Under the pieces are notes generated by a model. It had not been told where the DNA came from, did no database searches, and was given only the letters and a program-made list of their open reading frames with translations. The position numbers were made by a program, and so were the translations under genes. Positions 53,722-62,643 of a stretch of 64,000 bases of DNA are shown in pieces; position 1 is the first letter of the stretch; every line of letters starts with the position of its first letter. The stretch comes from Bradyrhizobium yuanmingense (GTDB taxonomy: Bacteria; Pseudomonadota; Alphaproteobacteria; Rhizobiales; Xanthobacteraceae), in NCBI RefSeq assembly GCF_029167105.1, contig NZ_JARFML010000030.1, positions 30,443-94,442 of the forward strand, given 5' to 3'.

Positions 53722-54591
53722 ATGACTCCCCGCACTGCCACGCTGATCGGTCTGACCGCGATCCTGATGTGGTCGCTGCTGTCGGTGATGACGGTGGCGA
53801 CCGGAAAGATCCCGGCGTTTCAGCTCGCTGCGATGACCTTCGCGATCGGCGGTGTCGTCGGCCTGCTCACCTGGATTGGGCGGAGCGAGGCGGCGAGAAG
53901 CTTGCGGCAACCGCTCGCCGTCTGGATCGTCGGCGTCGGCGGCCTGTTCGGCTATCACGCGCTGTATTTCCTCGCGCTGCGCTTCGCCCCGCCGACCGAA
54001 GCCGGCCTTCTGAATTACCTGTGGCCGCTCTTGATCGTGCTCTTCTCGTCCTTCCTGCCGGGCGAGCGGCTGGCAGCGCATCACATCATCGGCGCCGTGC
54101 TCGGCCTCGTCGGCACGGTGCTGCTGTTCGCCGGCAACACCAGCGGTTTTGCGCCTGGAGCTGTGCCGGGTCTCATCGCGGCCTTCATCGCGGCGTTCGT
54201 CTGGGCGACCTATTCGGTGCTGTCGCGCCGGTTGAAAGCGGTGCCGACCGATGCGGTCGCGGGCTTCTGTCTTGCCACGGCAATATTGGCCGCGCTGATG
54301 CATGGCCTGCTTGAAACCACGGTCTGGCCGGAGACCACGGTGCAATGGCTCTCGGTCATCGCACTCGGCATCGGCCCGGTCGGCGCCGCGTTCTACGCCT
54401 GGGACATCGGCATGAAGCGCGGCGACATCCGTGTGCTCGGCGCCGCCTCCTACGCGACGCCATTGCTCTCGACGGGATTCCTCATCGCTGCCGGTTTCGC
54501 CAAGGCCAGCGCCAACATCGCCCTTGCTGCGGTCCTCATTGCCGGGGGCGGCCTGATCGCGGCCAAGGACATGGTGCTGCGGAAGCGATGA
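53722..54591 (+). CDS. EamA/DMT family transporter
   Basis: Inner-membrane protein of 289 residues with ten predicted helices and two EamA repeats (first from TATLIGLTAILMWSLLSVMT, second from VPGLIAAFIAAFVWATYSVL). These carriers export amino acids, metabolites or drugs; YddG-like aromatic amino-acid exporters are the nearest pattern, as judged by LFGYHALYFLALRFAPPTEA. ATG 53722 is used because the longer frame would read through the palindrome. Confidence 0.88.
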   Translation: MTPRTATLIGLTAILMWSLLSVMTVATGKIPAFQLAAMTFAIGGVVGLLTWIGRSEAARSLRQPLAVWIVGVGGLFGYHALYFLALRFAPPTEAGLLNYLWPLLIVLFSSFLPGERLAAHHIIGAVLGLVGTVLLFAGNTSGFAPGAVPGLIAAFIAAFVWATYSVLSRRLKAVPTDAVAGFCLATAILAALMHGLLETTVWPETTVQWLSVIALGIGPVGAAFYAWDIGMKRGDIRVLGAASYATPLLSTGFLIAAGFAKASANIALAAVLIAGGGLIAAKDMVLRKR

Positions 54592-54602
54592 TTGGAGCGG
54601 AG

Positions 54603-55025
54603 CTACGGCTCCCAGCCGGGCGGCGCGAGCTCGAAGCCTGCGAACTCGAATGCGGGCGCCACGGTGCAGCCGACCAGCGTCCACTCGCCGGTGGTTTCCG
54701 CCATCTGCCAGGCCAGCGCAGGCACGATCGCCTGCGGCCGCTCGCCGCCGACGAGGTCGGAGCCTAGCCGCACCTCGTGCTGCGAGCAGCCGTCATGGGC
54801 GATGCGCAGCATCAAGGGGCTGCCGGCGTAATAGTGCCACGTCTCCACCGCGTCGACGCGATGCCAGTGCGAACGCTCGCCGCGCGCGAGCAGGAAGTAG
54901 ATCAGCGTCGAGCGCGAACGCCCGTTGGCATCCGTGCCCTGGTCGCGAAACGTCTCGCGATAATGCCCGCCTTCCGGATGCGGGCGGAGTTCGAGCCGTG
55001 CGATGATCTCGGCTGCGGTCGGCAT
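54603..55025 (-). CDS. DUF985 (cupin_5) protein
   Basis: Beta-barrel protein of 140 residues. The family pattern is clear: ELRPHPEGGHYRETFRD, STLIYFLLARGERSHWHRVD, ETWHYYAGSPL and GEWTLVGCTVAPAFEFAGFE. Structures in the family are cupins with a nucleotide-sugar-like pocket; activity not established. It lies 38 bp upstream of gloB on the same strand, so the two may be cotranscribed. Confidence 0.88.
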   Translation of the reverse strand: MPTAAEIIARLELRPHPEGGHYRETFRDQGTDANGRSRSTLIYFLLARGERSHWHRVDAVETWHYYAGSPLMLRIAHDGCSQHEVRLGSDLVGGERPQAIVPALAWQMAETTGEWTLVGCTVAPAFEFAGFELAPPGWEP

Positions 55026-55062
55026 CGATCCTCGTCGGGATGTGTGCTTCAGGACTTGTGCT

Positions 55063-55830
55063 TCAAGATTTGTTCTTGCGCTCGCGCAGCTCGCCGAACA
55101 CCGCAGCGGGATCCGCGCCCTTCATGTGCAGCTTGGCCGCGACCGCCGGCTCGTCGGCGCGTAGGAACACGTTGGCACGCTTCTCCTCGCCGAGCAGGGA
55201 GGGAATGGTCGGCTTGTTCTCGGCGCGCAGCTTCGTCACCTCCGCGGCGCGCGCCTGAAGCGCCGCGTTGTCCGGCTCGATCGTGAGCGCGAACTTGACG
55301 TTGGACGCGGTGTATTCGTGGCCGCAATAGAGCTTGAAGTCGTCGGGCAGGGCGCGCAGCTTCAGCAGGGAATCCCACATCATCGGATAGGTGCCCTCGA
55401 ACACGCGGCCGCAGCCGATCGAGAACAGCGTGTCGGCGGCGAACACCGTCTTCTCATTGTCGAACACGTAGGAGATGTGGTCGAGCGTGTGGCCGGGCGT
55501 CTCCACCACACGCGCCAGCAGATTGCCGATCTTGACCACGTCGGCATTGGCGACGCGCTGGTCGACGTTGGCGATTTTCGTGGTCTTGTCGTGCGGCGCG
55601 ACGACGCGGCAATTGTATTTCTGCTTGAGCTCGGCGACCCCGCCGACGTGATCGCCATGATGATGGGTGATCAGGATGTCGGTGAGCTGCCAGCCCTCGC
55701 GCTCCAGGGCCTTGAGGATCGGGCCGGCCTCCGGCGCGTCGATCGAGGCCGTCGCTTTGGTTTCCACATCGTGGATCAGATAACCGAAATTGTCGTTTAA
55801 ACAGTTGAAAGTACGAATTTCGGCGGCCAT
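55063..55830 (-). CDS. gloB: Hydroxyacylglutathione hydrolase (glyoxalase II)
   Basis: Hydrolyses S-lactoylglutathione in methylglyoxal detoxification. It has 255 residues from ATG 55830 (GGAG 5 bases upstream). The metallo-beta-lactamase motif THHHGDHVGG is at 55-64, with further ligands in TPGHTLDHISY, FAADTLFSIGCGRVFEG and LYCGHEYT; the C-terminal substrate-binding domain (FALTIEPDN, PSLLGEEKRANVFLR) is complete. Confidence 0.96.
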   Translation of the reverse strand: MAAEIRTFNCLNDNFGYLIHDVETKATASIDAPEAGPILKALEREGWQLTDILITHHHGDHVGGVAELKQKYNCRVVAPHDKTTKIANVDQRVANADVVKIGNLLARVVETPGHTLDHISYVFDNEKTVFAADTLFSIGCGRVFEGTYPMMWDSLLKLRALPDDFKLYCGHEYTASNVKFALTIEPDNAALQARAAEVTKLRAENKPTIPSLLGEEKRANVFLRADEPAVAAKLHMKGADPAAVFGELRERKNKS

Positions 55831-55938
55831 GTCATCTCCATCGCGCTCAGCCCCGCCAGACAAATATGGCGTTAACGTTGCGCAGGCAATGCAATATTCC
55901 GCGCGCAGCGGCGCCCTGGCGCATGTTACATTGCGGTC

Positions 55939-56685
55939 ATGACCATCGACGTCGTCGACCTCCGCGAGTTCTATTCCCGCCGCCTCGGCATCGTGGCGCG
56001 GCAAATGATCAATCGCGGCATCAGGGAGCGCTGGCCCAACGCCGAGGGCCAGCGCGTGCTCGGCGTCGGCTATCCCACACCCTATCTGGGGCTGTTCCGC
56101 GAGGACGCCGAGCGCTGCCTCGCCTTCATGCCGGCGGCGCAGGGTGTCCTGAAATGGCCGACGGGACGGCCCGCGCTGGCCTCGCTGGTGGATGAGTTCT
56201 CGCTGCCGCTTCCCGACGCCGCGGTCGACCGCATTCTCCTGGTGCACGCGCTGGAGATGTCGGACGATCCGGCCGCGTTGCTGCGCGAGGTGTGGCGCGT
56301 GCTGTCGCCCTCTGGGCGCGTCATCGCCGTGATCCCGAACCGGCGTGGGGTGTGGACCCGCACCGACAGCACGCCGTTCGGCCATGGCCGGCCCTATTCG
56401 CGCTCGCAGATCACCGAGCTGTTGCGCCAGACCTGGTTCACGCCGACCGCCTGGGGCGAGGCGCTGTTCATGCCGCCCTATGCCGGCGGCTGGGTGTTGA
56501 AATCGGCCCAGATGTGGGAGCGTGCCGGTGCGGCGCTGTCACTGCCTTTTGCCGGCGTCCACATCGTGGAGGCGACCAAGCAGGTCTACCGCGCGATCCC
56601 CGCCAAGCGCGAGCGGGCGCGGCTGATTCCCTCGCTCGCCAAGCCCGTGCTGGTGCCGTCCTCGACGACGGTGACGCGCAGTTAG
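55939..56685 (+). CDS. SAM-dependent methyltransferase
   Basis: Protein of 248 residues with a class I methyltransferase core, divergent from gloB. RVLGVGYPTPYLGLFREDAE replaces the usual glycine-rich motif I with only two glycines (GVGYPTPY), then DAAVDRILLVHALEMSDDPA and EVWRVLSPSGRVIAVIPNRR follow. The C-terminal 60 residues are unusual for a methyltransferase and end with a basic stretch (AKRERARLIPSL). Found next to gloB in many Rhizobiales; substrate unknown. Confidence 0.82.
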   Translation: MTIDVVDLREFYSRRLGIVARQMINRGIRERWPNAEGQRVLGVGYPTPYLGLFREDAERCLAFMPAAQGVLKWPTGRPALASLVDEFSLPLPDAAVDRILLVHALEMSDDPAALLREVWRVLSPSGRVIAVIPNRRGVWTRTDSTPFGHGRPYSRSQITELLRQTWFTPTAWGEALFMPPYAGGWVLKSAQMWERAGAALSLPFAGVHIVEATKQVYRAIPAKRERARLIPSLAKPVLVPSSTTVTRS

Positions 56686-56746
56686 CTTCACCTCTTTCTT
56701 CGGGAGAGGTGGGTCTGTGCCCGGCCAACGCACAGCGTCAAAAGCA

Positions 56747-56773
56747 AATCGTCCCGGCGAGGCCGGGACGATT
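56747..56773. terminator. 12-bp hairpin between convergent genes
   Basis: AATCGTCCCGGC and GCCGGGACGATT pair around GAG, between the methyltransferase and DUF4167 genes; A and T runs flank it, so it can serve both strands. Confidence 0.8.
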
Positions 56774-56795
56774 CGAGTCGGAAAGTCAGAAGAGC

Positions 56796-57545
56796 TTACT
56801 CGCCCGGGGCGACTTCGTCGCTGGAAGCAACCGGAGCGGCTTCACGCTCCGGGCGCGGGCCATGCGGCCGGCGCCGCCGGCGCGGATAGCGCTCGCCGCC
56901 ACCGCCGCCCTCAAAGCCGCCCTGAGTGCCGTTCACCTGCGGCTGCGCGCCGGTGATGAAGGAGGGCAGGCGGTCGACGCCGCCATCGGCGATGACAGGC
57001 TGCGGCTGGTTGGCGGGTTGCGGCTGATATTGCGGCTGCGGACGGTGATCGCGTTCGCGGTGCTCGCGCGGCTGCTGATTTTCGCGCTGATAGGGCGGCT
57101 GGTTGTCGCGCGGCTGGTGATGATCGCGCTGGCCGTCGCGGTCGCGCATGAAGGGCTGCGGCTGGGGCTGCGGGACGAAGCCGGGCTCCTGGCCGAAGGC
57201 CGAGAAATTCTCACCGTCGTCCTCGCCCTCGTCGCTGCTGGCGATGGGCTCATCGCCGCGCGGCTGCTGGTTCTGACGGAACTGTTCCTGAGCCGCCGCG
57301 ATCAGGCGGAAATAATGCTCGGCGTGCTGGTAGTAGTTCTCGGCTGCAACGGGATCGCCGGAGGAGCGCGCGTCACGTGCAAGCTGGAGATACTTTTCGG
57401 CGATGTGCGAAGCGGTGCCGCGAATCTTGATGTCGGGTCCGTTGGATTCGTAGACCCGGGTCATCGGGTTCTGGCCGCGCCGGTTGTTGTTGTTGTTATT
57501 GTTGTTGCGGTTGCGCATCCGCTGCTTGTTTTGACCGTTTCTCAT
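56796..57545 (-). CDS. DUF4167 protein
   Basis: Low-complexity protein of 249 residues, conserved in Rhizobiales. The N-terminus carries a run of eight Asn in NRNNNNNNNNRRGQNPMTRV; the DUF4167 core is YESNGPDIKIRGTASHIAEK, then YLQLARDARSSGDPVAAENY and YQHAEHYFRLI. The rest is rich in Gln, Pro, Arg and Gly and ends with basic RRRRRPHGPRP. It looks like an RNA-binding, disordered-tail protein. It is followed on the minus strand by the terminator above. Confidence 0.92.
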   Translation of the reverse strand: MRNGQNKQRMRNRNNNNNNNNRRGQNPMTRVYESNGPDIKIRGTASHIAEKYLQLARDARSSGDPVAAENYYQHAEHYFRLIAAAQEQFRQNQQPRGDEPIASSDEGEDDGENFSAFGQEPGFVPQPQPQPFMRDRDGQRDHHQPRDNQPPYQRENQQPREHRERDHRPQPQYQPQPANQPQPVIADGGVDRLPSFITGAQPQVNGTQGGFEGGGGGERYPRRRRRPHGPRPEREAAPVASSDEVAPGE

Positions 57546-58008
57546 GTCCTGCCTTTAATTCCAGCCCTAAAGGTTGCACGCATTACTGATTGCTAGGAGT
57601 GACCTGGTGACAGTGGCTCACATGTCTTGCGCGCACCGCGCAAAAGCGGATCCAACCCTGCCGATGTTCGTCGACCGTCGCGTTCAACAAAGACGCGTTC
57701 CCCACCCGCCAGCATCCATTGCCAGCGAACCCATTCATTTCGCCTGCCGAAACAAGCCCAGCTTTCTTGCGTAAGTGTTCAGGCGCAATATCAGGCTTTC
57801 GTTCACTTTGCGGTCGGAGAGAGCAGCGCAGCTCCACTGGCCATCGCGCTCAACAGGACCTGCGGCTTGGAACCTTCAAATCAGTAAAGCTCTCGCCCGA
57901 GAGCCCGGCTTTCGCCCGTAGGTCTACGGGGCCGGCACCGATGTGTTGACCGGAACGTAGTCGTTCCCACGGGATATTCCAAGTGGTTTTTGCAGGCCAA
58001 TCCGGCTT
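57546..58008. other. 463-bp region without a convincing gene
   Basis: Sits between the starts of DUF4167 and the end of prmC. Small frames on both strands lack conserved sequence and sites. Probably holds the DUF4167 promoter; otherwise nothing seen. Confidence 0.5.
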
Positions 58009-58890
58009 TTATGGGGGCATTTTTCGGGCCGAAACGGCCCGCGGAATGCCCGCCAAGTCGGCCTTGGGTGACCTCTCCAGCGATAACGCGGCGGCCCTCA
58101 TCAAGGTTTCAATATTTTGGGCCTGGCCCTGTCCGGCCTCGACGACCAGGGCGCCGCCGGGGGCGAGCCGCTCGCTCGCCTGCGGGATCAGGGCGCGATA
58201 GGCGTCGTATCCGTCATTGCCGCCGTCGAGCGCCAGATGCGGATCGTGCTCGCGCACCTCGATGCTCAATTTCGGAATTTCAGCCGAGGGAATATAGGGT
58301 GGATTCGACACGATGAGGTCGAACGGGCCACCGAGCGCCGCGGCGTAGGAGCAGGCGACGAAGGCGGCGCGGTCGGCGAGTCCCAGCGCCGCGGCATTGT
58401 CCCTGGCGGTTATGAGCGCGTTCTGGCTGAGATCGGTGCCGACGCCGAACGCATCGGGGATTTCGTGCAGCAGCGCGAGCAGGATCGCGCCCGATCCGGT
58501 GCCGATGTCGGCGATACGCGGCGGGTGAGATGCCTGCCGCTCGCGGAGAATCTCGAGCGCAAGCTCGACCACGGTCTCGGTATCGGGGCGCGGGACCAGG
58601 GTTGCTTCCGACAGGCGGAACGGCAGGCCCCAGAATTCGCGCGTCCCGAGAATGCGCGACACCGGCTCGCCGGCGATGCGGCGCTGTGCATGTTGCGCGA
58701 GCCGCGATGCTTCGGCCGCGGTCAGGAGACGGGCCGCCTGCGTGACCAGGCCGGTGAGGTCGAGGCCGAGTGCCGCACTGATCAGGATGCGCGCGTCGAG
58801 CTCGGCTTCGTCGAGCTGTGCCGATCTCAGTTGCGCAGCCAGCGTCCGCCGCGCGCTCTCGATGGATTGTCCGGTGAAGGGGTTGCTCAC
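58009..58890 (-). CDS. prmC: Peptide chain release factor N5-glutamine methyltransferase
   Basis: Methylates the Gln of the GGQ motif in release factors. It has 293 residues. The N-terminal helical domain is followed by GEPVSRILGTREFWGLPFRL and VPRPDTETVVELAL, motif I IADIGTGSGAILLALL near 126, and the catalytic NPPY at 196-199. It starts 4 bp after the prfA stop, so enzyme and substrate are cotranscribed as in many bacteria. Confidence 0.97.
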   Translation of the reverse strand: MSNPFTGQSIESARRTLAAQLRSAQLDEAELDARILISAALGLDLTGLVTQAARLLTAAEASRLAQHAQRRIAGEPVSRILGTREFWGLPFRLSEATLVPRPDTETVVELALEILRERQASHPPRIADIGTGSGAILLALLHEIPDAFGVGTDLSQNALITARDNAAALGLADRAAFVACSYAAALGGPFDLIVSNPPYIPSAEIPKLSIEVREHDPHLALDGGNDGYDAYRALIPQASERLAPGGALVVEAGQGQAQNIETLMRAAALSLERSPKADLAGIPRAVSARKMPP

Positions 58891-58893
58891 GCC

Positions 58894-59979
58894 TCAGGCC
58901 GCCGCGCCTTGCGCAGCGAGCTGTGCGGCCTGGTGCTCCGTCGTCAGTGCGTCGATCAGTTCGCCGAGCGCTTCGCCCGCGATCACCTGCGGCAGCTTGT
59001 AGAGCGTGAGGTTGATGCGATGATCAGTGACGCGTCCTTGCGGAAAATTGTAGGTGCGGATGCGCTCGGAGCGGTCGCCGGAGCCGACCTTCTCCTTGCG
59101 CTCGGCCGAGCGCGCCGCCTCGACGCGTTGCCGCTCGGCGTCATAGATGCGCGAGCGCAGGATGTTCATGGCGGAGGCGCGATTCTTGTGCTGCGAGCGG
59201 CTGTCCTGCATCATCACCACGATGCCGGTCGGGATGTGGGTGATGCGGATCGCCGATTCCGTCTTGTTGACGTGCTGGCCACCGGCGCCCCCTGCGCGCA
59301 TCGTCTCGATGCGCAGGTCGTCGTTCTTGATGTCGACGTCGACGTCCTCGACTTCGGGCAGCACCGCGACCGTCGCCGCCGAGGTGTGGATGCGCCCCTG
59401 AGTCTCGGTGTCGGGCACGCGCTGGACGCGGTGCACGCCGGATTCGAATTTCAGCTTGGAGAATGCGCCGCGGCCCTGGATCTCGGCGATGATTTCCTTG
59501 TAGCCGCCGACGGTGCCTTCACTGGCGGAGATCACCTCGACCTTCCAGCCCTGCAAGCTGGCGAAGCGCTCGTACATCCGGAACAGGTCGCCGGCGAACA
59601 GCGAAGCCTCGTCGCCGCCGGTGCCGGCGCGGATTTCCAGCATGACGTTGCGATCGTCCATGGCGTCCTTGGGCAGGAGCGCGACGCGGATCTTCTGGAC
59701 CAGTTCCTCGATTTTCGGCGCGAGCTCGTCGCGTTCGGCTTCCGCCATGCCGCGCATCTCGGCATCGGTGGCGGGATCGGCGATCAACGCCTCGGTGTCG
59801 GCGAGCTCCTTGACGGCGGCGCGATAGGCCTTCACTGCCTCGATCAGCGGCGTGAGCTCGGCGAGCTCGCGCGTGATCTGCACGTAGCGCTCGGAGGCGA
59901 GCTGTCCGAGCGATTCGGCCTCGAGCGAGGCGTGATGCGCGAGCAGGACGTCCAGTTTGGCTTCGGGGAGTGACGACAT
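58894..59979 (-). CDS. prfA: Peptide chain release factor 1
   Basis: Reads UAA and UAG stop codons. It has 361 residues. The codon-recognition tripeptide region is VPDTETQGRIHTS (PDT at 189-191, fitting the RF1 PxT pattern) and the peptidyl-tRNA hydrolysis motif GGQ is at 233-235 in GGAGGQHVNKTESAIR. It precedes prmC on the same strand and lies 59 bp after ptsP. Confidence 0.98.
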   Translation of the reverse strand: MSSLPEAKLDVLLAHHASLEAESLGQLASERYVQITRELAELTPLIEAVKAYRAAVKELADTEALIADPATDAEMRGMAEAERDELAPKIEELVQKIRVALLPKDAMDDRNVMLEIRAGTGGDEASLFAGDLFRMYERFASLQGWKVEVISASEGTVGGYKEIIAEIQGRGAFSKLKFESGVHRVQRVPDTETQGRIHTSAATVAVLPEVEDVDVDIKNDDLRIETMRAGGAGGQHVNKTESAIRITHIPTGIVVMMQDSRSQHKNRASAMNILRSRIYDAERQRVEAARSAERKEKVGSGDRSERIRTYNFPQGRVTDHRINLTLYKLPQVIAGEALGELIDALTTEHQAAQLAAQGAAA

Positions 59980-60038
59980 CGGTTCAGTCTCAAAGGGCGG
60001 AAGGAGGCGAGGGCGGCGGAAAGCGGACGACAGGCCCG

Positions 60039-62306
60039 CTACAACGCAAGGCCCTCGGCCTCGGCAAATTCCGTCAGCTTCTGCCGGATCGAGACGCTGC
60101 CCGCGGGCGCATCCAGCAGAGGGCCCAGCATCGCTTCGGCCTTCTTGGCGTCGAGGTCGAGCACCATCGCCTTGACCGGGCCGAGCGCGGTCGCCGAGAG
60201 CGAGAGCGAGCGGTAGCCCAGCGCAATCAGCGCCAGTGCGCCGATCGGCTTGGAGGCCATCTCGCCGCAGAGCGAGAGCGACTTCTGCGCGGCGTGCGCC
60301 TTGCGCGCGATGTCACGCAGCGCGCGCAGGATCGGTGCCGACATGGTGTCGAAGCGCTCGGAGACCTTGGCGTTGCCGCGGTCGACCGCGAACAGGAATT
60401 GGAACAGATCGTTGGAGCCGACCGAGATGAAATCGACCTTCTTCAGGAGCTCGTCGAGCTGGTAGAGCAGCGCGGGGACCTCGACCATGGTGCCGATGTC
60501 GATTCGTTCAGGCAGCGTGTGGCCGTGCTGGCGGAGGTATGTGAGCTCGCGTTCGACCAGCGCCTTGGCCGAGTCGAATTCGGCGACCTCCGAGATCATC
60601 GGGAACATGATGCGCAGCGCGCGGCCGCCGCCGGCGCGCAGCAGCGCGCGGATCTGGCCGCGCAGCAGGCCGGGACGATCGAGCCCGAGCCGGATCGCGC
60701 GCCAGCCGAGCGCGGGGTTTTCCTCGATCACCGCTTCCATATAGGGCAGCGCCTTGTCGCCGCCGATATCGAGCGTGCGGAAGGTGACGGGCTTAGGTCC
60801 GGCGGCATCGAGCACGGTGCGATAGAGCGCGAGCTGGTCGCTGGTGCGCGGCAGGCTCTGACCGACCATGAATTGCAGCTCGGTGCGGAACAGGCCGATG
60901 CCGGCGCTGCCGGTGTCCTCGATATGCGGCAGGTCGATCGCAAGACCTGCGTTGATCATCAGCTCGACCTTCTGGCCGTCCCTGGTGACGCAGGGCCGGT
61001 CGCGCAGCGCCAGGTACTGCGCCTGGCGGCGGGCGCGGAAGCGCACGCGCTCGGCGAAGGCCGCCTCGATCTCCTGCGACGGGCGCACATAGATCGAGCC
61101 CGAGGTGCCGTCGACGATGATGGCGTCGCCGGGATCGGCGATTCCAGGCGCGTTCGGCACCTCGCCGACCGCAGGGATGCCCAGCGCCCGCGCCACGATC
61201 GAGACGTGCGAGTTCGCGGTGCCTTCCTCCAGCACAATGCCGCGCAGGCGCTTGCGGTCGTAGTCGAGCAGCGCCGCCGGGCCCATCGCGCGGGCGATGA
61301 CGATGGCGTTGTCGGGCAGCTGCTCGCGCGAGGGCGCATGATCCTGGCCGACCAGCTGTCGCATCAGGCGGTAGCCGAGATCTTCCAGGTCATGCAGCCG
61401 GTCGCGCAAATAGGGGTCGGTCGAGCGCAGCATGCGCGCGCGGGTGTCGGACTGGACGCGCTCGACCGCGGCTTCCGCGGTGAGGCCGGTCGCGACCGCC
61501 TCGTGCAGCTTGTGCGACCAGCCCTGGTCGTTGGCGAACATGCGGTAGGCTTCCAGCACCTCACGGTGCTCGCCGCCTTCGGCGACGTCGCCGCGCTCCA
61601 GCATGCGGTCGAGATCGGCACGCAGCTTGGCGAGCGCGGTATCGAGCCGCTTGATCTCCTTCGGCAGGTCTTCGGCGATGTAATCCTTGATGACGACGCG
61701 CGGCTCGTGCAGCACGACATGGCCGAGCGCGATGCCCTCCGACAGGATGGCGCCGACCTTCTGCGCCGAATGGCGCGCCGCCGGCTCCTGGCCCGGCTGC
61801 GCCAGCGCGGACAGTTCGCCGGAGGCGATCAGCTCGGCCAGCACCATCGCGGTGGTCTGGAGCGCCTCGAGCTCCTCCTCGACATAATTGCGCTTGGCGC
61901 GATTCTGCACCACCAGCACGCCGAGCGTATTGCCGGCGCGCAGGATCGGCACGCCGAGGAAAGAATGGTAGATTTCTTCGCCGGTCTCGGGCCGGAACGA
62001 GAAGGCCGGGTGGCTCTGCGCGTCGCTCAAATTGAGCGGCGTCGCCTCGCTGGCGACGAGGCCGACCAGGCCCTCATGGGCGCTGAGCACGGTGTGGTGC
62101 ACCGCTTCGCGGTTGAGACCTTCGGTGGCGTAGAGCTCGAGCGTGTTGTCGATGCGCAGCACGTAGACCGAGCACACCTCGGCCACCATGTTGGCGGCGA
62201 TCAGCACCACGATCTTGTCCAGCCGCTCCTGGGCCGAGACCTGCTCCGCCATGGTCTCGCGGAGCCGTCTCAACAAGACGCGGGGACCTCCCGACGCGCT
62301 CCGCAT
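60039..62306 (-). CDS. ptsP: Nitrogen PTS enzyme I (EINtr)
   Basis: PEP-dependent phosphotransferase of 755 residues that starts the PTSNtr relay. N-terminal GAF domain about 20-165 (SVYVLRIDNTLELYATEGLN), HPr-interaction domain about 180-305, the phosphorylated His367 in EEGTANSHVSIVARALGIPA, and a PEP-binding TIM barrel from about 430 with GIGLFRTELQFM, DIGGDKALPYM, FISVGSNDLFQF and LCGEMASKP. Upstream lies lysC, an order common in Rhizobiales. Confidence 0.97.
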   Translation of the reverse strand: MRSASGGPRVLLRRLRETMAEQVSAQERLDKIVVLIAANMVAEVCSVYVLRIDNTLELYATEGLNREAVHHTVLSAHEGLVGLVASEATPLNLSDAQSHPAFSFRPETGEEIYHSFLGVPILRAGNTLGVLVVQNRAKRNYVEEELEALQTTAMVLAELIASGELSALAQPGQEPAARHSAQKVGAILSEGIALGHVVLHEPRVVIKDYIAEDLPKEIKRLDTALAKLRADLDRMLERGDVAEGGEHREVLEAYRMFANDQGWSHKLHEAVATGLTAEAAVERVQSDTRARMLRSTDPYLRDRLHDLEDLGYRLMRQLVGQDHAPSREQLPDNAIVIARAMGPAALLDYDRKRLRGIVLEEGTANSHVSIVARALGIPAVGEVPNAPGIADPGDAIIVDGTSGSIYVRPSQEIEAAFAERVRFRARRQAQYLALRDRPCVTRDGQKVELMINAGLAIDLPHIEDTGSAGIGLFRTELQFMVGQSLPRTSDQLALYRTVLDAAGPKPVTFRTLDIGGDKALPYMEAVIEENPALGWRAIRLGLDRPGLLRGQIRALLRAGGGRALRIMFPMISEVAEFDSAKALVERELTYLRQHGHTLPERIDIGTMVEVPALLYQLDELLKKVDFISVGSNDLFQFLFAVDRGNAKVSERFDTMSAPILRALRDIARKAHAAQKSLSLCGEMASKPIGALALIALGYRSLSLSATALGPVKAMVLDLDAKKAEAMLGPLLDAPAGSVSIRQKLTEFAEAEGLAL

Positions 62307-62643
62307 GAACCGTCAATCTCCTCCCTCGGCCGGGCCCGGCGATATCGGCCGGCGGCTGGACCAAAATTCCAGAAAAACAACCAAATTGTTTGTCCGGCGC
62401 AGGCACAAGCCCAAAATCCACGGGAGATTGAGCGCTCGTACCGAATCAGCGCCGCCTGAACTGGGACACAGTCTGCGGCAGCCCACCCTGTCCGCCGTAT
62501 AGCGAATTGAGGCTTGTTTTGCCAAGCAAAACGCCTGCCAAACGCGAAGGTGTGTACACCTTCGCGTTTGCTGCGACCGCTAAGAGAAAATTAGCCTTTT
62601 GGCATGGCCCGGAAAAGTGCGAAGCAGTTTTCCGGCAAGACCA
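62307..62643. other. Intergenic region between lysC and ptsP
   Basis: No gene. Contains a 14-bp perfect stem (see 62540-62569) nearer lysC, and an A/T-rich stretch (CCAGAAAAACAACCAAATTG near 62370) that may hold the ptsP promoter. Confidence 0.5.
62540..62569 (-). terminator. 14-bp perfect hairpin downstream of lysC
   Basis: AAACGCGAAGGTGT and ACACCTTCGCGTTT enclose only GT. It lies about 75 bp beyond the lysC stop in the direction of transcription. Confidence 0.7.

Noticed and set aside
56796..57545. GTT triplet run in the DUF4167 gene as a microsatellite or regulatory repeat
   Set aside because: It encodes the in-frame poly-Asn stretch typical of this protein family.
59970..62459. 829-residue frame opposite ptsP
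   Set aside because: Low-complexity Arg/Ala/Gln-rich translation with no conserved motif; ptsP on the other strand is complete and has all active-site motifs.
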